64,000 bases of DNA from Favolaschia claudopus. Taxonomy: Eukaryota; Basidiomycota; Agaricomycetes; Agaricales; Mycenaceae. Positions within the stretch are counted from its first letter, which is position 1. The number at the start of each line of letters is the position of its first letter. The notes beneath the pieces were generated by a model, which was not told the origin of the DNA, ran no database searches, and was given only the letters and a program-made list of their open reading frames with translations. The DNA lies in the NCBI GenBank assembly GCA_037176885.1, contig JAWWNJ010000038.1, forward strand, positions 434,001 through 498,000, in the 5' to 3' direction. A program made the translations under genes and the position numbers. Shown here in pieces: positions 30,864 to 41,447 of this stretch.

Positions 30864-30984
30864 TGTCGGAAGGAGGTGAATATGTCATCGTCACCATGTA
30901 CTCAGCCCCTGTCGTCATGTACTTACCCCCTGTCGTAGTCGCATCTGATTCATTCCTTTCTTGCCTTCTACCACCATCTCAACA
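30864..30984 (+). repeat. TRIM 3' LTR
   Basis: 121 bp, with two differences from the 5' LTR seen by eye (TGTCGG for TGTTGG, GAATATG for GATTATG). Confidence 0.9.
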
Positions 30985-31167
30985 TTGCGTGCCCTCGGCG
31001 CCGCACTGCCGCTCGCCGGCACGCGGCGCCGTCGGGAAGGTTCGTGGGAACCGGGAGCAACATCTCGACAGTCGGCAGCGACATCTCGACATGGTCCCGT
31101 GGTTTCGTGTCAAAGTCACGTTACTTTTCACGTGTCCTGATCCTTGTGTTTTCATGTAGAGGACTTC

Positions 31168-31378
31168 ACAAGCTTAAGCACCCCGCCTGGATTTTTTTTG
31201 CTGGATTCCTTGCCCGCGGCGGCGCCGCTCGCTGCACTCGCCGGCGCGCGGCGCCGGGGACCGCGTGTGAGTTTCAACATCTCGACAGCCGGTTGTGTTG
31301 TAGGATGTTGACAAAACCCCGTGATTTTCTGTCAAAAGTCACGCGACTGATGGCCTGGCCCTCTTTTCAAGTATAGGA
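31168..31378 (-). mobile_element. Helitron-like short element F
   Basis: Minus strand: starts TCCTATACTTGAAAAGAGGG and continues CCAGGCCATCAGTCGCGTGA with GGCGCC palindromes. It ends GCGGGGTGCTTAAGCTTGT. The GGGGTTTGGGGCGG part and most of the hairpin are missing, so the 3' module is shortened. It lies nine bases upstream of element E in the same direction. Confidence 0.65.
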
Positions 31379-32172
31379 TACAAGGTCAATAGCGTTTAGT
31401 GTCGGCTTCGAAATCGAGACGGATGATTTTCTGAGACATGACTCGGAATGGACCATGGTACCACAGGAGGCACGGGGGTATTTATCTCATTCCCAGTTGT
31501 TCCATGAACGCCGTTGTTCCTCTGGTCCTGTCAAGAAAAGCTGTTGAGTCGAGGCACGCGAGTTCTCTGTTCTAGTTCCGAAGAGGGTTAAAAGCTGTAT
31601 TGTATTATCTATAAGCGAGCGAATGCGCGCCGCACTGTCTTTCAGTATGGCGGTCAAAGTGATGTTTTAATCAAAACCCAATATATCACGGTTTTGCAAG
31701 TATATAGTGCGAGTTGGTGAAAGAATATCCCAGGTGAGTAGAAACCGATATCTGAGGTGAAGTGAGATATAGAAAGTTGGAGGTCAGATATATATAAAAA
31801 GTCGAAGTTTGGATATATCTCGGAGACAAAATATATAGAAAGTGAGGCTCACAAGGAAAATATATCGAGTAAACGACGGAAAAAATCCAATTTTGGGCCA
31901 ATCTTGCCGACGTGTTTGTTAACCGGTTTATAAACACCCTGTTTACAGACAAAAATCAAAAAACCGTTTATAATTGGGCTGGGAATCAAAAACATGACCC
32001 TAGGCGTCAGGCATTCAGTGCCATTCGATTCAGATTGAGAAACTGTCGGCAGCGGATCATTTAGACGAAGATAACCTGATGATGGCGAGCTTCAGGTAGG
32101 ATTCGGAGACAACAATGGCGAGAACGCGTGAAATTTGTTACTTGTCCACCGCAAAAAAAAATTCATTTGTTT
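31379..32172. other. No gene; AT-rich degenerate repeats
   Basis: 31680-31880 has many GATATATAGAAAGT-like motifs. No coding sequence recognised. Confidence 0.4.
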
Positions 32173-32275
32173 GTTCCTAAGGCCTTAATTTGAAGGCCTT
32201 AATTAGGCCTTAATATGATATTGAGCCCTTAGCCGCCGAGGTTGCCCTTAATAAGGCCTTAAGAAGGAACACTGA
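32173..32275. mobile_element. Small hAT-like remnant
   Basis: Ends in AAGGCCTTAAGAAGGAACAC followed by TG, matching the end of the hAT element at 27037-28071. The left side (TTGTTCCTAAGGCCTTAA) is a degenerate form of the same end. No clear target duplication. Confidence 0.55.
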
Positions 32276-32625
32276 AGGAGCCCTACATGCGACATTGAGA
32301 TCAAAACCGCCGCATTTTTTTCTCTCCTTTACCTCCAAGTGAATTCTTGACATTATGTGGTAGAATACCTCATTACATGCTCTGGTATACACTAGAAGAA
32401 TTTGGATTTTATAGACTTTGTTGTGGAACGGAAAATACGGAAAAACGAAGTTGCTATCCAAGGACCACTACTACACTGTACATTGTTGATCCCAAAACTG
32501 GTCGAGGGATTCGAGCTAATGTAGCCTATTGATTATTTTACAGATTTTTCTTTCCAAAGGTTCCGAAAAAAGAAAGTTGTCCCACTCACGCACGTGATGT
32601 TCGTTGAGAGTGGATCGGGGCTACC

Positions 32626-33780
32626 TTAGCCATTCCCACTGGCCGATTGTAGTAATATGGATAAAACAGCCTCGAGCGCAGCAGTGGCAGTGCAGCGATC
32701 TTCAGGCTTGGCGCAAGTCATTTTGGCGAGGAGGGTTTCGTAACGTTCGTAAACTGTGTCTTCAGAGGGTATGCCATACCACTTGTGTGTATGTGCATCA
32801 GTAGACAGCATGCAGGTGCGGGGAAAAGATGCGAACCTTCCGTCCCTCTTCCATCTCCCCCTGAAGAACCTTACCCAGCATGCATACATCGGCGGCACAA
32901 ACATCGTACAACTGATCAAGAGATTGTTCCGGGGCGGCGAATGCAGAAGGTGGTCGAACACCAGACCCAGGTGATCGTCGGTTATCAGCAGAGAACAGTA
33001 CTGCCCCCCCAAAATCTATGTATGCCATACAAAAGTTGAATTTACTGTGACGGCTGAGCTCATGGTGCGTGGGAGCATGATTCCAAAGGATATTCCTCGG
33101 ATGTATGTCCTATCACGTAAAATTAAAGGGAGTAATGCTGGAGATCGTGAGCTTACTCCATGAGCAATGTAATGTTCATGCATGAAGACAAGGCCCTTCA
33201 AGACACATCAATAACACTGTCATGTATACCATCTGCAGACATACCTCGAGTAATTGCCGGGCCATTTCAAACCTTGAAGGAGCGCGATCGAAGGGAGGCC
33301 ATTGCCAATGCTCGTACCAGCACGCTTGAACTGAAAATTCAAAGCCGTTTCCCGGTATGAACTGCAGAACAGGTATTGTATGGTTCCGAGGATCAGAGCG
33401 TAAAGGATCGAAGGAAAGGCTCTTGAGGATTTGTAGCTCAATATCTTCGACGAGAATGGCCTTGATAATTACGTGACGGTGATACTGATCCAATGCGAGA
33501 TTGAGGAAGACACTCTTCGTATTACTATTAGTGGGAACCCAGTAGAGTGTTCCTGGGCTTACTTCTTGAAAGAAGGTAACGGTCCTATCCATAACCCTCA
33601 CAGACGAAGCCCAGTCTTCATCGAGTCTGTGGACAAAATCTTCATCATTCTGTGGATGAAAGGGATCAACGGCGGCTTGTCGCGGGAGATCGGTACTGTA
33701 TCGCAGATCTTCGTAATACTTTGTACGAGACAAGCTGAGCCCGTGTCGGTGAAGCTGGTCTGCAGACAGCAGCCATGGAG
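32626..33780 (-). CDS. Protein-kinase-like gene (fungal family), probably intact
   Basis: Exons on the minus strand: 33245 to about 33780, 33157-33195, 32837-33109 and 32626-32781. The introns are 49, 47 and 55 nt with GT...AG ends, all in phase 0. The first exon has DQLHRHGLSLSRTKYYEDLR and QAAVDPFHPQNDEDF. The core has VFMHEHYIAHGDIHPRNIL (catalytic-loop HGDIHPRN), AYIDFGGAV (DFG) and FAAPEQSLDQL (APE). The end is YETLLAKMTCAKPEDR. No stop or frameshift is seen in about 340 codons. Many basidiomycetes carry expanded families of such kinase-like proteins of unclear role. The glycine loop and ATP-binding Lys are not obvious, so it may not be an active kinase. The start is unresolved; a 5' exon probably lies upstream of 33780. 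Confidence 0.8.
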
Positions 33781-34352
33781 TTTGAAAATGTGAAGGCTGA
33801 TAGGAGTGCCAAGGCTATAATTCGGTAAGCTGTGAACATAGGGAAATTATTGTACAGACGAGTCCATCGAGTGCTTCATGTTCTTTCCCGTTGTATGCAG
33901 CATAAGATGCGCTACAAGAGGGCCGTATCTCATTGCTGCAAGTCAATTTTCGCGTGACAATCGATGCAGTCGAAGTTAACGTGTCATGTTCGCTCGGTTC
34001 GTTGGAATTCGATGGTGTGGGCCTGTTCTACTAGGGAGGTCAAGAAGAAGAAAAAACGAGCATCACAAGCGAGTCCTACGGGCACCAAAGTTGCCAAAGT
34101 TCTGGTGTCAGCCAAAAGGCCCATGAAGTCAGAAGCTGTGAAGACAATGTGAAGAGGGTGTGGTGCACGTGACCAGATACGTGTTCAACGTTTGACTCGA
34201 GCTCAACTGTCTCAGTGTCTGCATCTCTCAAATATCCAGGCTTTGTTCTCTCCCAGGGCCACGCTAGTCTTCTCCCTTACGATGGGAGTCTCTATCTCAC
34301 GTCGCTGAGACACTCAATCATTACCGCGAATTTGTAAGCACGAGCTCATTTT
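33781..34352. other. No gene model; possible 5' exon of the kinase-like gene
   Basis: Minus strand 33840-33960 has an open stretch (SASYAAYNGKEHEALDGLV) and donor-like sites that may belong to the neighbouring gene. Nothing else was recognised. 33980-34150 encodes a Lys-rich stretch on the plus strand of unknown meaning. Confidence 0.3.
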
Positions 34353-34531
34353 GGATAATTCATTGAGAAACCCGGGGTGCAGGTAGAAACCCCCACTTAT
34401 CCAGAAACCCTACCTTGGAAATATTCTGGGGGGGTTTCTCCGGGATAATTCTATTGAGAAACCCGGGGTTCTATTGAGAAACCCCCTCTCAAATAACTAC
34501 CTGCACCGCGAGTTTCTCAATAGAATTATCC
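34353..34531. mobile_element. Mutator-type MITE (9-bp duplication)
   Basis: 179 bp with inverted ends of about 33 bp starting GGATAATTC and containing ATTGAGAAACCCGGGGTGCA (right copy diverged). The perfect 9-bp duplication is GCTCATTTT (34344-34352 and 34532-34540). The ATTGAGAAACCC motif is repeated inside. Confidence 0.8.
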
Positions 34532-34540
34532 GCTCATTTT

Positions 34541-35639
34541 GCTCACAAAGTTCCTTCCATGTAAGTAAGTATCTTATCTCCACCGCAAGCTTACATCCCG
34601 GCGATAAGCCGGGCATAGAGGTTGCCCAAAGGCATGGGTCAACATTTCTCACGGGGAGCATGTGGAACATACTTAAGCGAAGAAGGCGCTGTAGACTGGC
34701 CGACGGCCCTGGTGGGGGTTTTCTCTCTTCAGCTGTTCCGTTGACAACTAGTCTCTACAGTCGTTCAGTATGGTCCAGCCACAGTGCATACTTAGGTTAT
34801 GAGTCGGAGGTCAAAACTAATGAATAATGCCTCTATGGGTCGTGAGATATTACTTACCACGACTCCAACGAATAATGCCAAAAACACACCAAGCGTATGA
34901 CAAGGTCAGAGATAAGGAAGTATTTCGGATCGCACATCAGAACAGTCTCGAAGACGTGTGTGGATGAGCGTATTTTGAACTTTGTATAACTGTGAGTCGC
35001 AGCTTCCTGTCCACTTCATCGTTCCCACATGCCTTTCGTCGTTCGTAGTCTCCTCGTTCTATGTTGACGTCTGATGTAGGTCTCTTAGAATGGGGAAAGC
35101 GTACAAGTACGTCTCCACACCGGGGAATGGGTTATCGCAACATACGCCCACGAGGCGATGAAATCACTCGGCTCAAAAGGGAAAAAAAAAAATGGTGCGT
35201 AGCCCGTGACCAATGCTATGTCCATCTGAGGACGATTGTAGACCCTTGTCGGCCACTATGTTCTTGTTAGGGGAATTAAAACTGTGGTCGGAACAAACGA
35301 TGTCGCGCCTGTTTAGGTACACACATTGCCAAGGTGCCTTTTCCATGTTTACCTCGCGTGCGCGCGCGCGCGTGGATCCGAGCAATGCCTGATGCCACTC
35401 CGGGCCAAGGAAAAGTGCCGCCACTCCCGCCAAACTGCAGCCAAACTGCCGCCGCGGCGGCAAGTGGCGGCACCAATAGTCAATGTTCACTGGGTTGTAA
35501 GTTGTGGAAGTGCCCCAGCAAGGAAATTTATGCTTGCTCAAGGCAACACCGTGAAAAGAGAAATATTTGAAGGAGAAGTAGGGGTGAGTAGAGGTAGTGG
35601 TCTTGAGGACCGAAAGTGCCAGAAAGCGTGTAGAGAAGC
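34541..35639. other. No gene recognised
   Basis: Includes an alternating GC run at 35352-35371 (a possible Z-DNA tract) and GCCGCC-type repeats near 35440-35475. The open frame over this part is only the tail of a decayed Gypsy frame. Confidence 0.35.
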
Positions 35640-35815
35640 AAGAGATGCGGGGTCCCCAGATAAATTCGGCAGCCTTGTGAAATAATTGCGATATTGGTTT
35701 GACCAAAGTCGAGTACCCCTCGATCCAATTTCGTACTCCGCCGCAGAGTCCGAGGAAGCGACGTGCAGATTTTGAATCCTTCAATGTAGGCCAGTTGAGG
35801 ATTTTATCAACTCGA
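35640..35815 (-). pseudogene. Ty3/Gypsy pol fragment
   Basis: Encodes VDKILNWPTLKDSKSARRFL, GLCGGVRNWIEGYSTLVKPI and AEFIWGP, the end of the reverse transcriptase and the start of RNase H in Gypsy elements. No LTRs or other pol domains are adjacent. Confidence 0.75.
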
Positions 35816-36118
35816 TCCAAACGGAACCAAAACGGCAAATTTTGTGTGCCAGGATTCTCGAAATATTCCGTGTTTGGTGCTGCAGTGAGCAAGGCATCAT
35901 TATTTGGATACTTACAAGAGTGGATGAAGACGTGAACAATCCTGTGTGCACCCATGTGGTGGTTATGTGGCAGGGAGTCCCAATTTGACCGACTGAATAT
36001 TGAATTACTCCCTCATTTTTGCACCATCGGTCTTGGGAAAAGTTTCCTCTCACTGAACTGAGCGTTTTTACAAGAGGAATAGGAAATCTGGGTTTTCTTG
36101 GGTGAGTGATAACCGTTG

Positions 36119-36586
36119 TCAGCAATTGGTGGTGAGTAAGTTAAGCGCACCATAGTCCACCGTTGACTTCCCTTCATTGGTACTGTCATCCAGGCGCCCA
36201 AAAAATGTGAACTTGTGATGGTCGCCAGGAATAGTTGTACATCCGTTCGCCATCCGCAAGTGGTTGTCTTCACGAAACTTCGCCAATTTACGGCCCTGTG
36301 CGTTGACAACCAAGTCCTCGACTATGCGAGGTGGATGTTCGGGATGATCAGGGCAGAGTGCACCAGATCTACCGTTGAGATCGCCATGGACAGAAAAGGC
36401 CATGCCTGCGTCGGACATCTCTCTGATGAGAACGGAGAAAGTATCCCAGGGGTGCAGTGCCTGCCAGTCTGCGAAGTGTCTCGATGCACTGGAGTGGTCG
36501 CCTGCGACATAGGCGTTGATGAAATGCATGTTGCCGACACGAAGAACCAGTATGTCAGGCGATGATCTCTCCGCCAAGCTTTGCAT
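36119..36586 (-). pseudogene. Endonuclease/exonuclease/phosphatase domain fragment
   Basis: An open frame of 155 codons with ILVLRVGNMHFINAYVAG, the catalytic-type HGDLNGRSG motif, RIVEDLVVNAQGRKLAKF and FFGRLDDSTNEGKSTVDYGA. It matches AP-endonuclease-like domains carried by non-LTR and other retroelements. The final SDH-type motif and any reverse transcriptase are missing, so it is a fragment. Confidence 0.7.
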
Positions 36587-36989
36587 TTAGAGATTTGCGC
36601 GCCAAAGCATAAACACCACCGTACGTGTCCTGCCCATCAGGCATCTTCCGCGACATCGAGAAGCTATCATAGCCCTCGAAACTTCGTACTGTTGAGCCTC
36701 GCCCCTCGCTGGCTACGTATCACATTTATTTGTAGTTGTAGTTACGACCTGTGTTTGTATCTGTTTCTAGAGATCACTCTTGCATTCCGCCTCCATCTCT
36801 CGCTCCCTCAGGCTGGTCAGCGGTTATTGGCCTCTGAGTGAGCCTGACCAGCCCCCCTCGGAGCTGACGGCCTGACCAGCGCTGATGTGCGCATATATGA
36901 GCGTATCAGTCAATTTCGGATTTTCCGACATAGGCGCGACCGGTCACATCTAATCTACAAAGTCCTTGGTGCCGCATCTAACAAAATCT
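36587..36989. other. No gene; short repeats
   Basis: CTGACCAGC-type motifs recur at 36807-36885 on both strands. No coding sequence recognised. Confidence 0.35.
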
Positions 36990-37545
36990 ACGTGTAAGTG
37001 CTACATGGGCCCTGAAGGGCCCGCGCGCACTACGTTGTTCGACGTGTCGTACTCGGTGGGGACGTAATGTGATATGGAGGCGGATTCCGAGTCGAAAGGG
37101 TTTGGAGGCGGCGCGAGATATGGGCGAACCGCTGCGGCTTGGAACAGCGACGGGATTTGCGGCGCTGGAGGGACATGTTGGTGCACGGGGGCGGTAGGAC
37201 CATTGTATGGATGGGGCTGCTCGGCCAAGGCTGGGGTGGAGGGAACGCGGGTGCGATGGGGATGTTATTGTTCCAAAATGGAGGAGAGATGGGTCGGACT
37301 CAGGGCGGCGCAGGCGGTAGATGGAAGGCGTGTGCCTGTTCAGGTGTGTAGGCGAAGGATTGGACGGGGGTCGACATCAAGTGGGCCTGCGCGTAGCCGT
37401 TCCGGAAGGAGTTGTTTGAGCCAGACGAGAGTAACACGTCGGGGAGAACCGCTGAAAGAGATATGTCAACAATGGGGCCGAAAACCACCAGAAGCTTCGA
37501 TGGAGAAGCAATGAGCTCGCTGGCGCACCTGCAAAGCCTCAAAAA
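36990..37545 (-). other. Possible proline-rich coding segment
   Basis: Minus-strand frames read NPFDSESASISHYVPTEYDT after PPAPQIPSLFQ, and further upstream SFRNGYAQAHLMSTPVQSFA, but in different frames. A frameshifted low-complexity protein is possible; the family is unknown. Confidence 0.25.
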
Positions 37546-37910
37546 AATCGGGGTTTGCGTCTCAGAAACTCACTCGATCTGGTCAATTTCGGGTCAATGA
37601 CCCAGGTTTGGAGAAGGTGCAATTCCGAGATTCTCAAAGCAATCCGAAAGAAAGCTGATTTTCACAAGATTTTCAGTTATCTTCACAAAAATCTAGATTG
37701 AAGTCGGACGTAGCATATTCTAATGCTACTAGGCTAGCGCTCAGAAAGTTTTCGAAAGCATTCACCCAGAATCACTTTCCGACGCTAGGTGGTAAGTATT
37801 TCATGATCGACTCTGACTCGGCGGAATCGAGGCCAAATTAACAATTCGACGCTGCAAATATAGGTAACGTTCTACGCATTTAATGTGGATAATTTCGCAG
37901 ATGCTGGCAT
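37546..37910. other. No gene recognised
   Basis: 37560-37620 has GGTCAATTTCGGGTCAATGA and GGAGAAGGTG, resembling the repeated core of the element at 51006-51357, probably a distant relative. Confidence 0.3.
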
Positions 37911-38634
37911 TCACTCCGGTCCTTGGCTAACAATGCCTGATACAGCAGAATTACATCCGTCTGTGATGAGAAAGGCAGGGTCAGCCCCTGGTCCGTAATT
38001 CAGCGGTACGCGACAATGTCCCCGCGAATGGTCAGTAATTGTTTTACAATCCTGAAATGCTCGTTGCTGAGTGAAACTCCAGCGAAACGGCACAGTATCT
38101 CCAGTAATATTATGAAGAATACCCGCTAAATCCTCGGTCAAGTATCCAATTGACCCGAGAAAACCACGCAGTAAGTCGCGATTAGTTGGAGTTTTCCAAT
38201 TCAACACATTGTCGACCTTAACAGGATCCATCCGGATACCCTCATCGTCAACAATACGTCCGAGAACCCTGAGTTCTTTTTTCAAAAATTGGAGCTTATG
38301 CTCACTGAGGTACAGTGTCTCGCGTTTCAACACGTCGATGATTTGTTTAACATCCTATACTTGAAAACAGGGCCAGGCCATCAGTCGCGTGACTTTTGAC
38401 AGAAAATCACGGGGTCTTTGTCAAGATGTTGAGATCGTACGAGACGTCGCGAGCGGAGCGAGCGCAGCGGGGTTTGAGGGGGCCAGCCCTAACAAGCTTT
38501 AGCTCCCTGCCTCCGGCACGGCCGACTCGCTGTTTTAAATGATCATCCAGCGTATGCGAATAGATGTCATCTATGATATCGTCGAGGTATACATCCATGA
38601 ACCTCCCAATAAAATCTGAGAATAGGTAGTTCAT
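37911..38634 (-). pseudogene. Ty3/Gypsy reverse transcriptase-RNase H fragment, interrupted
   Basis: Upstream part: MNYLFSDFIGRFMDVYLDDI (YLDD active-site motif) and YSHTLDDHLK. Then comes the Helitron-like element 38354-38531, and after it KQIIDVLKRETLYLSEHKLQ, RVLGRIVDDEGIRMDP, WKTPTNRDLLRGFLGSIGYL and VPFRWSFTQQRAF. Removing the element restores the frame (DDHLK-H-VKQIIDV). Both ends of the pol fragment are lost. Confidence 0.85.
38354..38531 (+). mobile_element. Helitron-like short element G, with flipped 3' tip
   Basis: Starts CCTATACTTGAAAACAGGGC after a T. It then has TGACTTTTGACAGAAAATCA, GACGTCGCGAGCGGAGCGAG and GGGGTTTGAGGGGGCCAGCC. After AACAAGC the terminal part runs backwards (TTTAGCTCCCTGCCTCCGGC). 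No target duplication is present. Comparison with the Gypsy reading frame fixes both borders. Confidence 0.75.
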
Positions 38635-39884
38635 TAACGACTGATAACTCGCCGGTGCGTTACAGTCACCGATCTGAACAAGATCTGAATAACTAGACTG
38701 ACCATATTTCCGTCAGGTGTAGTCACCGTTGTACATGTGGATCGCCGGCTTTGTGAGTCCGCATTATCTTGGAATTTTTGAAAAGAGTTGGGCCCAGTTC
38801 GGGATCCTGAATTGCTAATTTTTGGCTACCTAGCAATTGGGTCACATCAAGTCACTGACTCGTGAGAACCTGTCAAAACACGTGGACTAAAGAAAAAGGT
38901 GCTTGTCACTGCTGCGCCACAGCACCGGGATCCCGCCACGATCCCGACTTCAACGATGCCCAACAGTATTTCACTCATACAATGACTTTCAGAGGCGCAC
39001 TAGGCATATTTCACTGTTTCAGTCTTCGAGATGAATATACATATATTTTTTACAATATTTCACTCACCAACTTAGTCGTGCATTTGGGAGGCGGGACTGT
39101 TCAGCACGACGTCGAAAGGAAATTGTTGGAGCCTCGGGGAACACGGAGCGACCGGTCCAGACTGAGGGTGACTGATTGTGATTACCTTTTTAGGTGTTTG
39201 GGCCGTAATTCGTCGTTTGGCTGGGAGAAAATCGTAATTGGGATTTTAATTTGGGATCCCGACAGTGGCACTTATTTTCCTCCTTGAGATAAGAATTTCA
39301 ATTAAGGCCGAGGGATTGGTGGAAAATGGTTCAACTGAAGAATCGAACGGAATTTCAACGGGTGAAATCAAAGAGGAATACCCAAATGTTTGTACTTATC
39401 AACAGTGCAATTTTCCGACCCAAACACCATTTTTTAAAGAATTTGCGAACTGAAAGGCACAGTCGACAATGGCCCGTGTGAGGCAAGTGTGATGCGTGAC
39501 CCAGGACAAAATTTAGACCCGACAGAGGGGTGCGTGACGCGTGATTATTGAATTGAATGAAATACTATAGTCTCGGCCATCAAGCGGAGCATTCCGACAA
39601 TCGGGGGTCTGTCAGTATGGCAACAAAACCTGGCCAGGCCCCATATAAGGCAAGTGGCCGTTGTTGGCCGTTGTGACCAACAGTTCAGAAGTGATGGAGG
39701 CTGAAGCGAATGCAGGGACCCCAGGGACGGTGTTTGCAATATGGTGGGTACCTCTTTTGGCCAAAATCGTTATCCACCTGTAGAATTCCGAAACAAAGTC
39801 CTGCATTGTTGCGTATAAATAAAAAGTATCGATCTAATGAGAATGAGACGTGTATGTATGTATGAACAACGAAAGAAAAGCTGG
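38635..39884. other. No gene recognised
   Basis: Several open frames (for example 38862-39287 and 39265-39453) show no known domain and no supporting splice pattern. Confidence 0.35.
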
Positions 39885-39995
39885 CAGCAAGCCAAGGGGA
39901 TACCGATCCGCGAAATCCGTACCGGGGGTCGAAGTTTTTTTTTCAGCGACTTCGGCAGACCCCTCCCTCCCTTCTGTTGCCGTAATATCGCCATA
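39885..39995 (-). repeat. Dispersed repeat, copy 2
   Basis: Minus strand: GGCGATATTACGGCAACAGA, GGGGTCTGCCGAAGTCGCTG, an A-run, then GATTTCGCGGATCGGTATCC. Shared with 62902-62995 and 3640-3726. Confidence 0.6.
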
Positions 39996-40761
39996 TAGGG
40001 TAATTTCACGTGATCCTTCCAAGCTTTAAAGCATTGCCGACGCCATAATTTGGCCGCTTTGATGGCAAATTGGTACTATAGATGCTTCAAGTGTTTTTGA
40101 ACAGTTCGGAGGCTTGTGGCACTGAAAATAAAACTCAGCAATCCGCCCGTGACTGACCCTCCGTGGGAAATTGCCATATCGGTGATGGCTGTGCGATACC
40201 GAATTCCCAAATCAAGTAATAATCTTTTGCCTTCTAGCTCAACGTTCCCAATGCCCCTAACCTTGGGGAAGGTGTATTCCTGCTCCGATTGAATCCTAGT
40301 TTCAGATTTTGAGTACATTCAAAATTTCTAGATTCGAAAGCCCCTTGCAGCAAGCACAAGGGCTACAGCAGCAAACAGCTGAGAGATATTAACAAGTAGA
40401 GGAGCGTAGAATAGGGAGAGAGAGTCAAAAATAGAGGGAGGATTAAAGGAAGGAGGAAGAGGAGTGTCGGATAGGATAGAGCTTCAAAGTACGATGATGA
40501 TTTGGTGGTAGAGTAGATGAATAAAGTCCGTCGTGTATAGAGTACGATGATGATTTTGGTAGTAGAGTAGATTCGGGTATAGACCTGACCACCACCGTGT
40601 ATATATCGGAGCAGGGGAGGGAGGGAGGGAGGAAGAGCGTAGGGGAGATAGGAACAGAGGGAAGAGGAAGAAACAAGAAAATGTTGTGTCAGTCAATCAT
40701 CGGAACGCTAAGGTGTTTTCAGCTCCAGTCCTTTGCAGATGAAAGTTCATCCACATACCAA
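39996..40761. other. No gene; two-unit tandem repeat
   Basis: GTACGATGATGATTTGGTGG and GTACGATGATGATTTTGGTA mark two units about 62 bp apart (40489 and 40551). Purine-rich GGGAGGGAGGGAGG at 40615. No coding sequence recognised. Confidence 0.4.
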
Positions 40762-41445
40762 TTACTCCGCAACACTAATACTCATGCTCTTCTCCCCATC
40801 GATATCTTCGGCCATCTTTGAAGGCAAACCAGCCTTGAAGTCGTCTCCGAGCTCAAAAAAGTTGCAGAAATGGTTACAAATGTGATCGGTGTGGAAACTC
40901 TCGAAACCCTTCCCAATATTTCCATCCGCAAACAGCCTACTGTCAAGAGCCCTACAAGCAGTCAATACTGTCTAGCAAAAGAACAAAAGCACATGAGAAC
41001 TTCGGCGAGGTCATGATCTGAGGGTCAATTAACAAACTTGATCCACCTGCAGCCCAGTCAGAAAGAGATGCAAAAGTGAAGCTGAATAGAGTAGTGACTG
41101 ACCTTGGTAATCGGACACAAAGAGAGTCCCATGCGACTTCAGCATTTGGTAGTGCTGGACGAAGGTAAGGAAATCGGCTCTTTCTTGGTCCTCTGGATCC
41201 TCCAATGCCAAGGTCACCGCGGAAGCGTTGTTGATGTACTTCCGAAAAGGACCCTCCGTCTCGCGATCAATCACCTCCTCAAGCATATACAGATTAGGAA
41301 CCGATGAGGCAGAGCTCCCAGAGCTCCCAGGATTTGAGGAGCAGGCTAGCGCAGCATGCACAAATCTCATGTATGGAATCAAGAACGGCGGATCTTCTCC
41401 CTTGAAGCGGCGTATGAAACCGTACACTGAACCATGGAAGACACT
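40762..41445 (-). pseudogene. Alpha-kinase (MHCK/EF2 type) gene, 5'-truncated
   Basis: Exons 41103 to about 41445, 41001-41046 and 40762-40951. The introns are 41047-41102 (GTCAGT...GCTGCAG) and 40952-41000 (GTTCTC...TTGTAG). The joined frame reads FRKYINNASAVTLALEDPED, FLTFVQHYQMLKSHGTLFVS, DYQGGSSLLIDPQIMTSPK and ALDSRLFADGNIGKGFESFH, then HICNHFCNFFELGDDF. This is the C-terminal half of the atypical alpha-kinase domain common in basidiomycetes: FVSDYQG, DPQIM and the zinc-binding H...C..FC. The 5' part ends at a CACTGTG transposon terminus at 41448, so the ATP-binding lobe is lost or displaced. Confidence 0.75.
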
Positions 41446-41447
41446 AC

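Larger units (their letters stand above)
30207..30984 (+). mobile_element. TRIM: 778-bp non-autonomous LTR retrotransposon
   Basis: Two 121-bp LTRs (30207-30327 and 30864-30984) differ at two positions by eye and start TGT, ending CTCAACA. The 5-bp duplication TTGCG lies at 30202-30206 and 30985-30989. The primer site GGTTATGGGCCC follows the left LTR and a purine tract GATGAGGGGGAG precedes the right one. There is no Gag or Pol. The interior holds about five units of a 50-bp GC-rich tandem repeat (each starting GGACGACCA, 30424-30680). Size and structure define a terminal-repeat retrotransposon in miniature. The primer site matches that of the Copia element, so a Copia helper is likely. Confidence 0.9.
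30082..31158 (-). mobile_element. Helitron-like short element E (carries the TRIM)
   Basis: Minus strand: starts TACATGAAAACACAAGGATC at 31158 and continues with CACGTGAAAAGTAACGTGAC and GGCGCC palindromes. After the TRIM it ends GGGGTTTGGGGCGGAGCCCC ... CCCTGCCGAAGGCGGGG ... CTTAAGCTTGT at 30082. Without the TRIM it is about 300 bp, close to element C in sequence. Confidence 0.7.

Noticed and set aside
30304..30879. 191-codon open frame across the TRIM interior
   Set aside because: It runs through a GC-rich tandem repeat of about 50 bp, not a multiple of three, starts inside the LTR and resembles no Gag. Openness is explained by composition.
35352..35371. Alternating GC run as a functional Z-DNA or regulatory site
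   Set aside because: A short simple repeat with no gene start nearby; nothing supports a role.
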